This document shows, piece by piece, positions 15,269 to 24,124 of a DNA stretch of 64,000 nt. Position numbers and translations under genes: made by a program. Positions within the stretch are counted from its first letter, which is position 1. The number at the start of each line of letters is the position of its first letter. Below the pieces are notes generated by a model. That model made no database searches. It saw nothing but the letters and a program-made list of their open reading frames with translations, and was not told the DNA's origin. The DNA is taken from NCBI RefSeq assembly GCF_030124175.1, contig NZ_JASKMT010000004.1, forward strand, positions 248,001 through 312,000, written 5' to 3'. Source of the stretch: Streptomyces sp. 549. Lineage in GTDB: Bacteria > Actinomycetota > Actinomycetes > Streptomycetales > Streptomycetaceae.

Positions 15269-17554
15269 ATGCCCTCCTACAGCGAGATCATGGACGCCGA
15301 CCTGTCGAAGCTGGACGACGCGGCCACCAAGTGGGGTGAGATGGCCGGCAAGTTCAAGACGCTGGCGGGCGACTACAAGGACAACGTCGAGGACGTGCCG
15401 CGTATGCCCTCGTGGCAGGGTCCGAGCGCGTCGGCCGCTGTCGTCGCCTTCAGCGCCACCGCGCACGAGTACAAGGGCGCCGAGGTGGAGGCCCGCACGG
15501 TCGGCAGGGTCCTGAGCAACGCGCACACCGAGCTGGTCCGGCTGGTGAACGAGCTGAAGTCGGTGGTCGCCGACGCCCGCAAGGCGGGCATGCACGTCAG
15601 CGGCAACGGCACGGTCAGCGTGGACATGAGCAAGATCGACACCTCCGCGCCGTCCTGGCGCAACGACCCGGACGTTCACACCGGAGCGCTAACCACCAAC
15701 TGGGACGCCAGGACATCCGCCTGGGCCGGCAAGATATCCGCCGCCGTGCAGGCGGTGACGGACGCCGACTTCAGCGCCCGCGTCACCCTGCTCGAAGTCG
15801 TCAAGGACACGGACGGCAAGGGCAACCGCGGAGGGTTCAACTCCGAGGCGGCGAAGAAGTGGACCAGCGCCCAGTCCGACCGGGCAATTGAACTCGCCGA
15901 GAAGGCGATCGACGACATCAGCAAGGTCGAACCGCGCGAGCTGAACGAGCTCGAACGCATCGTGAAGACCAACCAGGACGACGTGGTCTTCTCCCGCACG
16001 CTGCTGAACCAGCTCGGCCCCGAGGGCCTCATCAAGCTGTCCAACACCATGGCCGGCGCGAGCGACGCGATCCCGTACCGGGGCGCCGACCAGGTACAGC
16101 GCGACATGGGCGGCCTGCAGACCGGACTTGCAAACACCCTCGCCACCGCCACGAAGGACCCCAACAGCAAGTTCTACCGCGAGTGGCGCGCCGACATGAA
16201 GGCGCTGGGCACCAAGGGCTTCGCCACCAACTTCATCGACCCCGACGCTCCCAACCCCAAGAAGGCCACAGACAAGGCACTCGGCTACCAGAGCCTCGTG
16301 ACCCTCATGAAGCACGGCAGGGACTACGGCCAGGACTTCCTCCACGACCTCGCCGACGACATGCGGGAGGCGGAGGATCCCAGCAAGGGCGGCGACAGGT
16401 GGGTTTGGAGCATGCCCAGCAATGCCACTGATGCTGGAAACCGCGAGTGGTTCGCCAACGACCCCCTGGACGACCTGCTCGGCATCATGAGCAGAGACCC
16501 GGAAGCGGCCACCTCCTATCTTGATCCGGGCAAGAAGGGCGACAACGACCGATTGGAGTACTTTCTTCACGAACGCAACTGGAAGAACATCGTCCCCTCG
16601 CACGGAAACGACTGGATACCCAACGGCTCCGAGGACCCCAACGCCCGCGTCGGACTCGGTGCCCTCCTCGAAGCCTCCGCGACGGGCAATCGTCCCCTCA
16701 ACCAGGGCGAGCCCGGAGGCCCGCTTGGCCCTCACTCACCTGAGCAGGCCCGTGTCATGCAGGAGCTCATCGTCCAGCTCGACAAGGACCGCAACGGCGA
16801 CGAGATCCACGAGAACCTTCAGAAGAACATCGGCCGCGCCCTGGCTTCCTACACAGAGGACAACCACCACATCCTGACGGAGGCAGGTTCGAGGAGCGGC
16901 AGCCCCGCCGGCAAGGACCAGATCTGGACCGAAGGCGATGAAGCGGGCCTGACGGTCAGCAAGCAGAGTCTCCTGCGTGTCATGCGAGGGGTGGCCGAGG
17001 ACGAAGAATCCTTCGAGCTGCTCCGCAGGGCACAGGTTGGACATGCAGCCAACGTCCTGTTGGGCGCTCCCGACGAAAGCGGCGAGGGCCATGCCTACTG
17101 GACTCTCCCCGCAAAGGACTTCGGAAAGATCGCTGGCACTTTCGATGCCATCGCCTCAGACGTCATATATGACAAGCGGGACGAACAGAAGCAGTGGATA
17201 GAAGACGTTGCAAGGTACGGCTACCACGGCTTTGGCACTGTTATCACAGGGATCCCCTACATCGGCGATTTTGGACAGCGCCTCGTGGACGCGGCGGCCT
17301 ATGAGTGGTCCGGCAACAAGACTGCAGAGATCGACGAACAGAGCAATAAGGAAGACGCCGAGAAATACTCGAAAGGGATCTTCGCCACCTATAACGCAAT
17401 CAACACCTGGGCAGAGTCACGCGGGGTCGACACCGACGAGAAGGATTCCATTACCGACGGGCAGCGAGCAGCTTGGCAACTGTCGCGCGACGCAGCCAAG
17501 GAAGGCTTCACCACCTCACGCCAAGATGCAGCCGTGTACCTGCACTGGAAATAG
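15269..17554 (+). CDS. Large WXG-like / DUF6571-like protein
   Basis: The 761-residue protein opens with a WXG100-like helical hairpin (about 1-105: WGEMAGKFKTLAGDY, then PSWQGPSASAAVVAFSA as the WXG-type turn). It has no signal peptide, as expected for ESX-type export. The middle (about 200-560) resembles DUF6571, with DPLDDLLGIMSRDPEAATSYL and DRLEYFLHERNW. The C-terminal 200 residues (about 560-761) include a Gly-rich hydrophobic segment (YHGFGTVITGIPYIGDFGQR) and are encoded in much lower GC sequence (28 of 60 bases at 17341-17400 against 40 of 60 at 15841-15900). No catalytic motif is recognised. It stops 17 bases before three paralogous anchored proteins. Confidence 0.82.
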   Translation: MPSYSEIMDADLSKLDDAATKWGEMAGKFKTLAGDYKDNVEDVPRMPSWQGPSASAAVVAFSATAHEYKGAEVEARTVGRVLSNAHTELVRLVNELKSVVADARKAGMHVSGNGTVSVDMSKIDTSAPSWRNDPDVHTGALTTNWDARTSAWAGKISAAVQAVTDADFSARVTLLEVVKDTDGKGNRGGFNSEAAKKWTSAQSDRAIELAEKAIDDISKVEPRELNELERIVKTNQDDVVFSRTLLNQLGPEGLIKLSNTMAGASDAIPYRGADQVQRDMGGLQTGLANTLATATKDPNSKFYREWRADMKALGTKGFATNFIDPDAPNPKKATDKALGYQSLVTLMKHGRDYGQDFLHDLADDMREAEDPSKGGDRWVWSMPSNATDAGNREWFANDPLDDLLGIMSRDPEAATSYLDPGKKGDNDRLEYFLHERNWKNIVPSHGNDWIPNGSEDPNARVGLGALLEASATGNRPLNQGEPGGPLGPHSPEQARVMQELIVQLDKDRNGDEIHENLQKNIGRALASYTEDNHHILTEAGSRSGSPAGKDQIWTEGDEAGLTVSKQSLLRVMRGVAEDEESFELLRRAQVGHAANVLLGAPDESGEGHAYWTLPAKDFGKIAGTFDAIASDVIYDKRDEQKQWIEDVARYGYHGFGTVITGIPYIGDFGQRLVDAAAYEWSGNKTAEIDEQSNKEDAEKYSKGIFATYNAINTWAESRGVDTDEKDSITDGQRAAWQLSRDAAKEGFTTSRQDAAVYLHWK

Positions 17555-17571
17555 CGAATGAATGGCACCTC

Positions 17572-18564
17572 ATGAAGTCACGCCTGATAACTGTCCTCGG
17601 AATCACCACCGCGATAGCTCTGGTCGGGGCAGTGCACACCGCCACCAACACGAACATGTTCGGTGACGACAAGTTGTGCGACGGTCTCGTATCGGCCACT
17701 CAAGTGCAAGAGGCCTTCGGTGGCTCCGGAAAGTTCACCAGCACAGGGATGACGGCGTACTCCGAGGGAGCTACCCCCCACCGGTGCGACATCTCACGAT
17801 CCAACTTCTTTCTCGGCAACGACGGAGCCACGATCCGGATCGACATTTACGGCAAGCGCGGCAGCTTCCCGTTTACCCTGGACGACTGGTCGGTCGGCGG
17901 AACCGTGCGCCCTTCCGTTGATGGATCAGCGGGAGCGACGTCCTTTGAGAGCTGGGCGATCTTTCCGGCCGAGTGCATCATGGGTGAGGCCCCGGAACCC
18001 CTAGGAGAGCGCTGGTCGGTGTCCGCGCTTGCCCTCGGAGGCGGCGGTGATCCCGAAGGTTTGCTCAGGCTCACTTCCCAACTGCGTGACAACCTCGCCA
18101 AACAGGCTGACTGCACAGAGCCCACAGGCTCAGCCGACCCAGAAGACGTTCCCGTCGCGAGCGCCGCAGAACCGGACCGGGCCTGCTCACTGAGCGGTCT
18201 CCGAATCGCCGCGACCAAGAACCGTGCACCGGCGGAGACCCGCCAGTCGACCAGCGGCACTTATCCTCAAATGTGGTTCTGCGACCTGTTTCTCGAAGAA
18301 CCGGCAACTCAGACCGACCTACACACCGGCCCCTATGCCCAGTTCGCGGTCGTTCAGGAAAAGGCAATGGTCGCCACAGTACCGCCCTCCAACTACACCG
18401 AGCTGAACTGTAGCGGGAAACCTACCTACCTCCTCAGCGACGAAGCTGACTACACATGGACTGACAAGGAACGTGCCCGGCAGGGCATCGCCAGTGCCGA
18501 AGCCCTTCACGAACGCTTCGTAGACGCTGTGGCCAAACAGCAGGACTGCAAGCGAAAGCCATGA
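17572..18564 (+). CDS. Membrane-anchored eight-cysteine protein, paralog 1 of 3
   Basis: Family not recognised. The 330-residue protein has an N-terminal membrane anchor (about 6-25), then an extracytoplasmic part with eight Cys. It holds two modules: CDGLVSATQVQEAFGGSGKF ... CDISRSNF, vaguely like DUF3558 lipoprotein modules, and CSLSGLRIAATKNRAPAETR ... WFCDLF. It ends LHERFVDAVAKQQDC. ATG 17572 follows the big WXG-like gene by 17 bases. Paralogs 2 and 3 follow directly. The region is markedly AT-richer than the chromosome average here, suggesting transfer. Confidence 0.82.
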   Translation: MKSRLITVLGITTAIALVGAVHTATNTNMFGDDKLCDGLVSATQVQEAFGGSGKFTSTGMTAYSEGATPHRCDISRSNFFLGNDGATIRIDIYGKRGSFPFTLDDWSVGGTVRPSVDGSAGATSFESWAIFPAECIMGEAPEPLGERWSVSALALGGGGDPEGLLRLTSQLRDNLAKQADCTEPTGSADPEDVPVASAAEPDRACSLSGLRIAATKNRAPAETRQSTSGTYPQMWFCDLFLEEPATQTDLHTGPYAQFAVVQEKAMVATVPPSNYTELNCSGKPTYLLSDEADYTWTDKERARQGIASAEALHERFVDAVAKQQDCKRKP

Positions 18565-18617
18565 CCGAATACGGCGCTCTCTCTGCAGGTCGTCGTGGCG
18601 ACGCGAGGTGAGTGCAA

Positions 18618-19619
18618 GTGAAGATGAATACCTTGAAACGCCGCCTACCCCGTGTCATGGCCATTGCCGCAGCGCTTGTTCTTGTTGTTACGCTCCTCCT
18701 CCACACAAGCGCGAAAACCAACGTACTCGGAGACGACTATTTCTGCGACGGGTCACTTTCGGCAGACGACGTGCGTGAGGCGTTCGGTGTGCCCGGCAGG
18801 TTCATCGACGAACCGGGCGACCCGTTTGCGTGCACGATCAAAAAATCGAACCTCGGTTTCGGCGATGACGACGCCACGATCTACTTGGAGATCGTTTCAG
18901 GTGAGCCGAACTTCCCCCTGTTTATGGGCCAGTGGGAGGTAGGAGCCAACGTACGGATGGCATCCCTTGGGGAGGGCATTGCCGTGAGGGAGGACCGGGG
19001 CTGGGCACTCCTGCCCGCGGCCTGCAGGCTGGGGGACGCCTCGAAAGCGAACAGGGGGGAGTTCAGGTTGCTCATAAAGGCTTCGTCCCATGAAGCATCC
19101 CCAGACCAACTCGGACTGGCTCGTCTCCTGTCGACACTGCGCACCGGGTGGACGGAACAGTTGCACTGCGCATCCGGCGACACCCGGCCAAGTTCCGAGT
19201 TGGCACTGCAACCCTCTTCCACCAAAGAAGACTCAGATCCCGCCCGCTTGTGTTCTCTTCCCGGTTTCTCTATGGGAACTACCGACCGCGATCCGGTGGC
19301 CACCCGGCAGCAGACCAGTGGCTCCTTCGCATCGGACTGGTTCTGCGATGTAGCGCTCAAAGAGCCGGATCCACATATCTCAAGAGATGACCTTTACCTA
19401 CAGTTCGCCGCCGTCCGAAACTCGGATCTGGTGCAGGGGTTCAAGGATAAAGAGCCTGAGGTAAATTGTGACGGAGCGCCTGTCCATTTGCTCATTGATG
19501 TCCCTGGTTACCCTTTGGACCGGGCAGGGAGCATCAAACACGGGGTTGTCGAGATATGGACCCTTTACCAACGTTTCGTAGAGGCTGTTGCTGCACGGGA
19601 GGGTTGCACTCGTGTCTGA
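18618..19619 (+). CDS. Membrane-anchored eight-cysteine protein, paralog 2 of 3
   Basis: The 333-residue protein shares the full layout of its neighbours: basic N-terminus, membrane anchor (about 14-33), FCDGSLSADDVREAFGVPG module, ACRLGD, CSLPGFSMGTTDRDPVATRQ, WFCDVALKEPD and LYQRFVEAVAAREGC. All eight Cys are kept, but it is the most diverged copy. Candidate starts are GTG 18612, GTG 18618 and ATG 18624; 18618 gives the best spacing from CGAGGTGAG. GC is very low for the region (28 of 60 bases at 19441-19500). Its stop overlaps the third gene's start by eight bases. Confidence 0.8.
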   Translation: MKMNTLKRRLPRVMAIAAALVLVVTLLLHTSAKTNVLGDDYFCDGSLSADDVREAFGVPGRFIDEPGDPFACTIKKSNLGFGDDDATIYLEIVSGEPNFPLFMGQWEVGANVRMASLGEGIAVREDRGWALLPAACRLGDASKANRGEFRLLIKASSHEASPDQLGLARLLSTLRTGWTEQLHCASGDTRPSSELALQPSSTKEDSDPARLCSLPGFSMGTTDRDPVATRQQTSGSFASDWFCDVALKEPDPHISRDDLYLQFAAVRNSDLVQGFKDKEPEVNCDGAPVHLLIDVPGYPLDRAGSIKHGVVEIWTLYQRFVEAVAAREGCTRV

Positions 19620-20736
19620 CCCCGGAACGGGTGGGCATTGCGAAAGCGGCGCGGCCGGTGAATGTGAAATCTGTCGCAGTCGAAAGAGGCAGCAACGCAT
19701 ACGCGAGCAGAAAGCAGCTCGGAGAACGGCTGCGCCCAAGCGGAAACCCCTAAGTCGCCGCCTGAAATGGTTGATCAGCTGCACTACAGTGATCTCCCTG
19801 ATGGCAGCCGCTCATGTCGTCACCAACACGAACGTACTCGGCGACGAGGAACTGTGCGACGGTTTGGTCTCGACCGAGCAGGTGAGAAAAGCATTCGGTG
19901 GCTCCGGGAGATTCACCAGCACCGGTATGACGGCACGGTTCGAGTTCCTCGAACCCGACAGGTGCGTGGTCACGCGATCGAACTTCGTGCTCGGGGACGA
20001 CGGCGCCAGGATTCATCTCCACTTGCGCGGAGAGACTCGGAATTTCCCGTTCCGCTACGGTCACTGGGCAACCGGCGGGACGATGCAGCCCTCAATGGAC
20101 GGCTCCGCAGGAGCCAGGACCCGCAGCAGCTGGGCGCTCTTCCCCACTGGATGTGTCATGGGTAACGCGCCAACGCCCTACGGGGAGCGCTGGTACGTGT
20201 CCGCCTTCGGCGGAGGCAGGGAGCCCGACCCCGCCGGCCTGCTGGGGCTTGCCTCGCAGATGCGGGACAACCTCGCCAAGCAGATCAACTGCGTGCAGAC
20301 CACAAAGCCCACCGACGCCGCACCCGCCTCCGTCACAGGCACCACGGATCCGGGCCGGGCATGCTCGGTGGACGGGTTGCGCGTCGCCGCGAACAAGAAC
20401 CGCACACCGGTTGCCACCCGCCAGTCGACCAGCGGTGCTTGGCCCCACGTGTGGTTCTGCGACCTGTTCCTCCAAGAGCCGCCCCGAGTCGGCTCCCCCG
20501 ACTTCGGCCCCTTTGCACAACTCGCCGTCGTCCAGGAGGAGAGCTTGTTCCCCTCCATCACCACCGTCCCCCATACCAAGCTGGACTGCGGCGGCAAGCC
20601 CACCTACGTCCTCAGCGACGACGCCACCTACCTCTGGACCGACGAGGAACGCGCCAAACAGGGCATCACCAACGCCGAGACCCTGCACGAACGCTTCGTC
20701 AGCGCCGTCGCGAAGCAGGAGGGCTGCACCCGGTAG
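19612..20736 (+). CDS. Membrane-anchored eight-cysteine protein, paralog 3 of 3, with Cys-rich cytoplasmic head
   Basis: The 374-residue protein is close to paralog 1 from its anchor (about 60-79) onward: TNTNVLGDEELCDGLVSTEQVRKAFGGSGRF, then CSVDGLRVAANKNRTPVATRQSTSG and WFCDLFLQEP (each kept in shorter blocks), with the same eight Cys. It differs in an extra cytoplasmic head of about 55 residues: HC-X7-C-X2-C (residues 9-21) followed by a very basic stretch. The GTG at 19612 follows GGGAGGG and overlaps the preceding stop. Base composition returns to normal toward its 3' end. Confidence 0.8.
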   Translation: MSDPGTGGHCESGAAGECEICRSRKRQQRIREQKAARRTAAPKRKPLSRRLKWLISCTTVISLMAAAHVVTNTNVLGDEELCDGLVSTEQVRKAFGGSGRFTSTGMTARFEFLEPDRCVVTRSNFVLGDDGARIHLHLRGETRNFPFRYGHWATGGTMQPSMDGSAGARTRSSWALFPTGCVMGNAPTPYGERWYVSAFGGGREPDPAGLLGLASQMRDNLAKQINCVQTTKPTDAAPASVTGTTDPGRACSVDGLRVAANKNRTPVATRQSTSGAWPHVWFCDLFLQEPPRVGSPDFGPFAQLAVVQEESLFPSITTVPHTKLDCGGKPTYVLSDDATYLWTDEERAKQGITNAETLHERFVSAVAKQEGCTR

Positions 20737-20840
20737 GCCAGGAGGCCGAGGGGAGTCGGCAACGTCGGCCACGTGGGCGGTCCTCCCTCCGTCGGGGCCC
20801 CTCACGTGTGGGCGGTGCTCGCGCTCGGTACTGGTAGGAG

Positions 20841-21584
20841 GTGAACACGACCCGCCACCCCGTGCCCCGCCGCCTCGACCCCCAGCGCCTCGTACCGCCC
20901 GGCCTGGACGATGCCGAGCGTCAGCGTTACGCCGACGACGTGCTCGACCGTCTGACGCCCGTGATGAGTGCCCTGGGCGTGCTGTTCCTGCTGGTGGTAC
21001 TCGGGGAGCGGCTCGCACAGCCGGGCAGCGTGCTGAGCGCCGTCATGGCCGTGGCCGGGTGGTCGCTGTGGGGCTGCTTCGTCGCGGAGTTCCTGACGCG
21101 GCTGCTGATCGCGCCGGACAGGCGCCGGTTCTTCCGCCGCAACTGGTGGCAGTTGGTCTTCCTGCTCATCCCGTTCCTGCGGGTGCTGCGGCTGGTGCGG
21201 TCGATCAGGTTGCTGCGCACCGGAAGAGTGCTCTCCTCGGCGGTGCGCTCCTCCCGGTCCGCGTCCCGAGTGCTCAGCAACCGGCTCGGGTGGCTGGGAA
21301 CCGTGTCGGCCATCGTGATCCTTGCCAGCGCGGAGCTGCTGTACGGCTTCGGTGTGTACGCGTCCTACGCGGAGACGCTGCACGCCGCCGCGCTCGCGGC
21401 GATCGTCGGTGAACCGTTCCGCAGCCCCGATCCCTATGCGAAGGCCCTTGAGGTGGCACTCGCGGTGTACTCGGTGGCCGTGTTCGCCACGGTGGCGGCG
21501 AGCGTCGGCGCCTACTTCGTCGAGGAACGCGGGCCAGGCACGGCGAAGGCGCTGACGGATGCCGAGCCCGCCGGAGACGAGTAG
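20841..21584 (+). CDS. Voltage-sensor-like ion-channel family membrane protein lacking a K+ filter
   Basis: The 247-residue protein has about six predicted membrane helices in the six-helix channel layout. S4-like arginines occur in FLRVLRLVRSIRLLRTGRVL (about 113-132), then two helices with an intervening loop. The pore loop has no TVGYG/TTGYGD filter; instead it reads AALAAIVGEPF. It may conduct other ions, be a non-conducting sensor, or be a regulatory subunit. The GTG is within the AGGAGG site itself; a downstream start cannot be excluded. It converges on a true K+ channel gene. Confidence 0.78.
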   Translation: MNTTRHPVPRRLDPQRLVPPGLDDAERQRYADDVLDRLTPVMSALGVLFLLVVLGERLAQPGSVLSAVMAVAGWSLWGCFVAEFLTRLLIAPDRRRFFRRNWWQLVFLLIPFLRVLRLVRSIRLLRTGRVLSSAVRSSRSASRVLSNRLGWLGTVSAIVILASAELLYGFGVYASYAETLHAAALAAIVGEPFRSPDPYAKALEVALAVYSVAVFATVAASVGAYFVEERGPGTAKALTDAEPAGDE

Positions 21585-21615
21585 GCGACGCGGGGGCTAC
21601 TCATCGCACCCGGCG

Positions 21616-21637
21616 GCGTCACCCGAAGCGGTGACGC
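21616..21637. terminator. Bidirectional hairpin between convergent channel genes
   Basis: An 8-bp perfect stem (GCGTCACC / GGTGACGC) closes a six-base CGAAGC loop. It lies 32 bases past the + strand channel-like gene and 14 bases past the end of the - strand K+ channel gene. Confidence 0.65.
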
Positions 21638-21650
21638 GCACCGGGGGTGT

Positions 21651-22823
21651 TCACTGGCCGAGTTCGTCGCGGGGGTCGCGCCAGTCGCGCTTGGCGCGCT
21701 GCATCTTCGGCGGGGTGCGCAGGCTGCTGGTGTCCTCGTCCTCGGAGCTCTTGCGCAGTTTGGTCGTGGTGCCGAGCCGGCGGCGGATCGCGACGACCCG
21801 GTCCGTGGCCTGGAGCACGGCCGCTTCGGGCTCGTCGAAGTTGAGCAGCCGGTGGCCGCGTATGACGGAGACGACCAGGTCGTCGCACTCCCGCGGGGAG
21901 CGGCCGACCTCGGCCTTGGTCACGGGGCGCTCGAAGAGGCTGAGACCCTCGCCCTGCTGGATGAGGTCCTCCATCACCTGGCCGGCGCTGGGGCTGATCA
22001 GGGACAGGCCGAGCAGGCGGCCGGCCGCCCCGGAGCTGGTGACGACGGCGTCGGCGCCGGACTGCCGCAGCAGCGGGACGTTCTCCTCCTCCCGCACGGC
22101 GGCGACGATGTTGAGGCCCTTGTTCATCTGCCGGGCGGTCAGCGTGACGAGCACCGCCGTGTCGTCGCGCTGGGTGGCGATGACGATCTGCCGGGCCCGG
22201 TCGGTGCGGGCCCGTTCCAGCACGCTGGAGCGCGTGGCGTCACCGACGACGCCCGCGAAGCCGTCGGCGTTGGCCGCGTCGATCACCTTGGCGCTGGGGT
22301 CGACCACCACGATCTGCTCCTTGGTGACCCCGGTCGAGAGCAGCGTCTCGGCGGCGGACCGTCCCTTGGTGCCGAAGCCGACGATGACGGTGTGGTTGCG
22401 CACGATGGTCCTCCAGTGGGACAGCCGCCACTGCTCACGGGTGCGTTCGGTGAGCACTTCCAGGGAGGTGCCGACCAGGATGATCAGAAACATGACACGC
22501 AGCGGGGTGATGACGAAGGTGGTCAGCAGCCGTGCGGTGTCGGTAGCCGGGTAGATGTCGCCGTATCCGGTGGTGGAGAGGGACACCGTCACGTAGTACA
22601 CCGTGTCGAGCAGCGTGATGTTGCCGTCGTGGTTGTCGGTGTAGCCCTCGCGGTCGAAATAGACCACGGCGACGGCTGCGAGCAGCACCATGTGAGCCAT
22701 CAGCAGCCGCTTGGCCACCTGGATCATCGGGCCGGTGATCTGCCGGGGCAGTTGTACCCGAAAGATGTGCTCGTCAGCGTAAGTGATCTTGTTGCGCTTG
22801 ACGATCGGGTTGCGGAACTTCAT
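21651..22823 (-). CDS. Two-helix K+ channel with RCK (TrkA-N/TrkA-C) domains
   Basis: The 390-residue protein has two membrane helices (about 34-53 and 88-110) around a pore loop with the selectivity filter TTGYGD. An RCK_N Rossmann domain (about 125-250, VIVGFGTKGRSAAETLL) and an RCK_C domain (about 265-345) follow, so gating by a ligand or nucleotide is likely. ATG 22823 is chosen because it overlaps the moeA stop as ATGA; GTG 22841 would add six residues. It is the last gene of a coupled mobA-like/moeA/channel operon, an unexpected partner for molybdopterin genes. Confidence 0.92.
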   Translation of the reverse strand: MKFRNPIVKRNKITYADEHIFRVQLPRQITGPMIQVAKRLLMAHMVLLAAVAVVYFDREGYTDNHDGNITLLDTVYYVTVSLSTTGYGDIYPATDTARLLTTFVITPLRVMFLIILVGTSLEVLTERTREQWRLSHWRTIVRNHTVIVGFGTKGRSAAETLLSTGVTKEQIVVVDPSAKVIDAANADGFAGVVGDATRSSVLERARTDRARQIVIATQRDDTAVLVTLTARQMNKGLNIVAAVREEENVPLLRQSGADAVVTSSGAAGRLLGLSLISPSAGQVMEDLIQQGEGLSLFERPVTKAEVGRSPRECDDLVVSVIRGHRLLNFDEPEAAVLQATDRVVAIRRRLGTTTKLRKSSEDEDTSSLRTPPKMQRAKRDWRDPRDELGQ

Positions 22824-24124
22824 TCCCAGGTTCGATTCCACGGCAGGCGGAGCAGGCGGACGACCGAGCCGGAGGCGGCTCCCCCAGGCGGCACGACAGC
22901 CATCGCGGCTGCCGAGGCGATCCCCCGGAGCATAGCCGGGCCCTGGTAGCGCAGCGGACTCGCCTTGCCTCCGGTGACCATGGCTACCGGCACCAGCCGG
23001 GTGTCGTGCGGGTGTCCCGGCACGGCCTCGGTGAGGCGGGCGGCGGCCTGCTCGGCCTCCGCCGGCCGGTCGGCCAGCGTGCGCAGCAGCGGCTCGGCGA
23101 GGGTCAGCAGCCCGGAGACGGCGGCCAGCGGGTTCCCCGGCAGGCCGACGAGGTGACGGGTCCGGCGGCCGGGCTGCGGCGCGGGAAGCTCGGCCAGCAG
23201 CATGGGGTGGCCGGGACGGACGGCGACGCCGTCGACGAGCAGCGTCGCGCCGACGCGTTCCAGGGTGCGGTGGACGTGGTCGACGGGTCCGGCAGCCGTG
23301 CCGCCGGTGGTGACGAGCACGTCCGCGGTGGACTCGCGCACCGCCCGGTGCAGCGCCTCCGCGTCGTCACCCAGGTGCCGGGTGGCGACGACCTCCGCGC
23401 CCAGCGCGGTCAGCCAGGGCGCGAGCAGCGGGCCCAGCGCGTCCCGGACGCGGCCTTCGCCGGGCACCCCTTCGGTCAGCAACTCGTCGCCCAGGACGAG
23501 GACTTCGACCCGGGGCAGCGGAGTGACCTCCAGCTCGTCGTAGCCGGCTGCGGCGGCCAGACCCAGGACGGCCGGGGTGACGGGCTCGGACGCGTGCAGC
23601 AGCAGGTCACGGGTGCGGCACTCCTGGCCGCGCGCCCTGATGTCGGTGCCGTCGGGCAGTGCGGAGACGGCCGACAGCCGGTTGCCCGCGGCGACGCCGT
23701 GCTCCGAGCGCAGCACCGCGGTGGCGCCGGGCGGGATACGGGCGCCGGTGGCGATCGCCACCGCCCGGCCGTCGGGCAGCGGCCCCGGGTCGTCCCCGGC
23801 GAGCACGCACGGCTCCTCGCCGAGCCGCCACGGGCCGGGGCCGGAGACGGCCCAGCCGTCCATGGCGGAGGTGTCGAACGCGGGGAGGTCGGTGAGCGCG
23901 GTCAGCGGCGCGGACAGGCTGTGGTGCAGTGCCGCCGCCAGCGGCAGCACGACCGGGTCGCCGGGCGTGCCGGTACGTGCGGCGGTGGCGCGCGCCTGCT
24001 CCCAGGCGCAGGCCGCGGAACTCGCGGGGTCTGCGGCGCCCGGTTCGGCCCGCCGGGGACGGGTGACGGCGGCGGCGGTGCTGCCGTTGGCCAGCGCCAG
24101 CGCGTCGTCGAAGTCGTCGCTCAT
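22820..24124 (-). CDS. moeA: Molybdopterin molybdenumtransferase MoeA
   Basis: MoeA inserts molybdate into adenylylated molybdopterin. The 434-residue protein has the family's DTSAMDGWAV motif near residue 80, ATGARIPPGATAV, and the MoCF-binding domain with TTGGTAAGPVDH and GLPGNPLAAVSG. The start is ATG 24124, overlapping the preceding stop as ATGA. Residues 1-40 form a low-complexity leader. It is cotranscribed with a MobA-like protein, consistent with molybdenum cofactor assembly. Other moa/moe genes are not in view. Confidence 0.93.
   Translation of the reverse strand: MSDDFDDALALANGSTAAAVTRPRRAEPGAADPASSAACAWEQARATAARTGTPGDPVVLPLAAALHHSLSAPLTALTDLPAFDTSAMDGWAVSGPGPWRLGEEPCVLAGDDPGPLPDGRAVAIATGARIPPGATAVLRSEHGVAAGNRLSAVSALPDGTDIRARGQECRTRDLLLHASEPVTPAVLGLAAAAGYDELEVTPLPRVEVLVLGDELLTEGVPGEGRVRDALGPLLAPWLTALGAEVVATRHLGDDAEALHRAVRESTADVLVTTGGTAAGPVDHVHRTLERVGATLLVDGVAVRPGHPMLLAELPAPQPGRRTRHLVGLPGNPLAAVSGLLTLAEPLLRTLADRPAEAEQAAARLTEAVPGHPHDTRLVPVAMVTGGKASPLRYQGPAMLRGIASAAAMAVVPPGGAASGSVVRLLRLPWNRTWE

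Noticed and set aside
12994-20736. Treating the lipoprotein peptidase as part of the WXG-like system
   Set aside because: It is 122 bases upstream on the same strand, but the type is common and stands alone elsewhere in Streptomyces, so a link is not supported by sequence alone.
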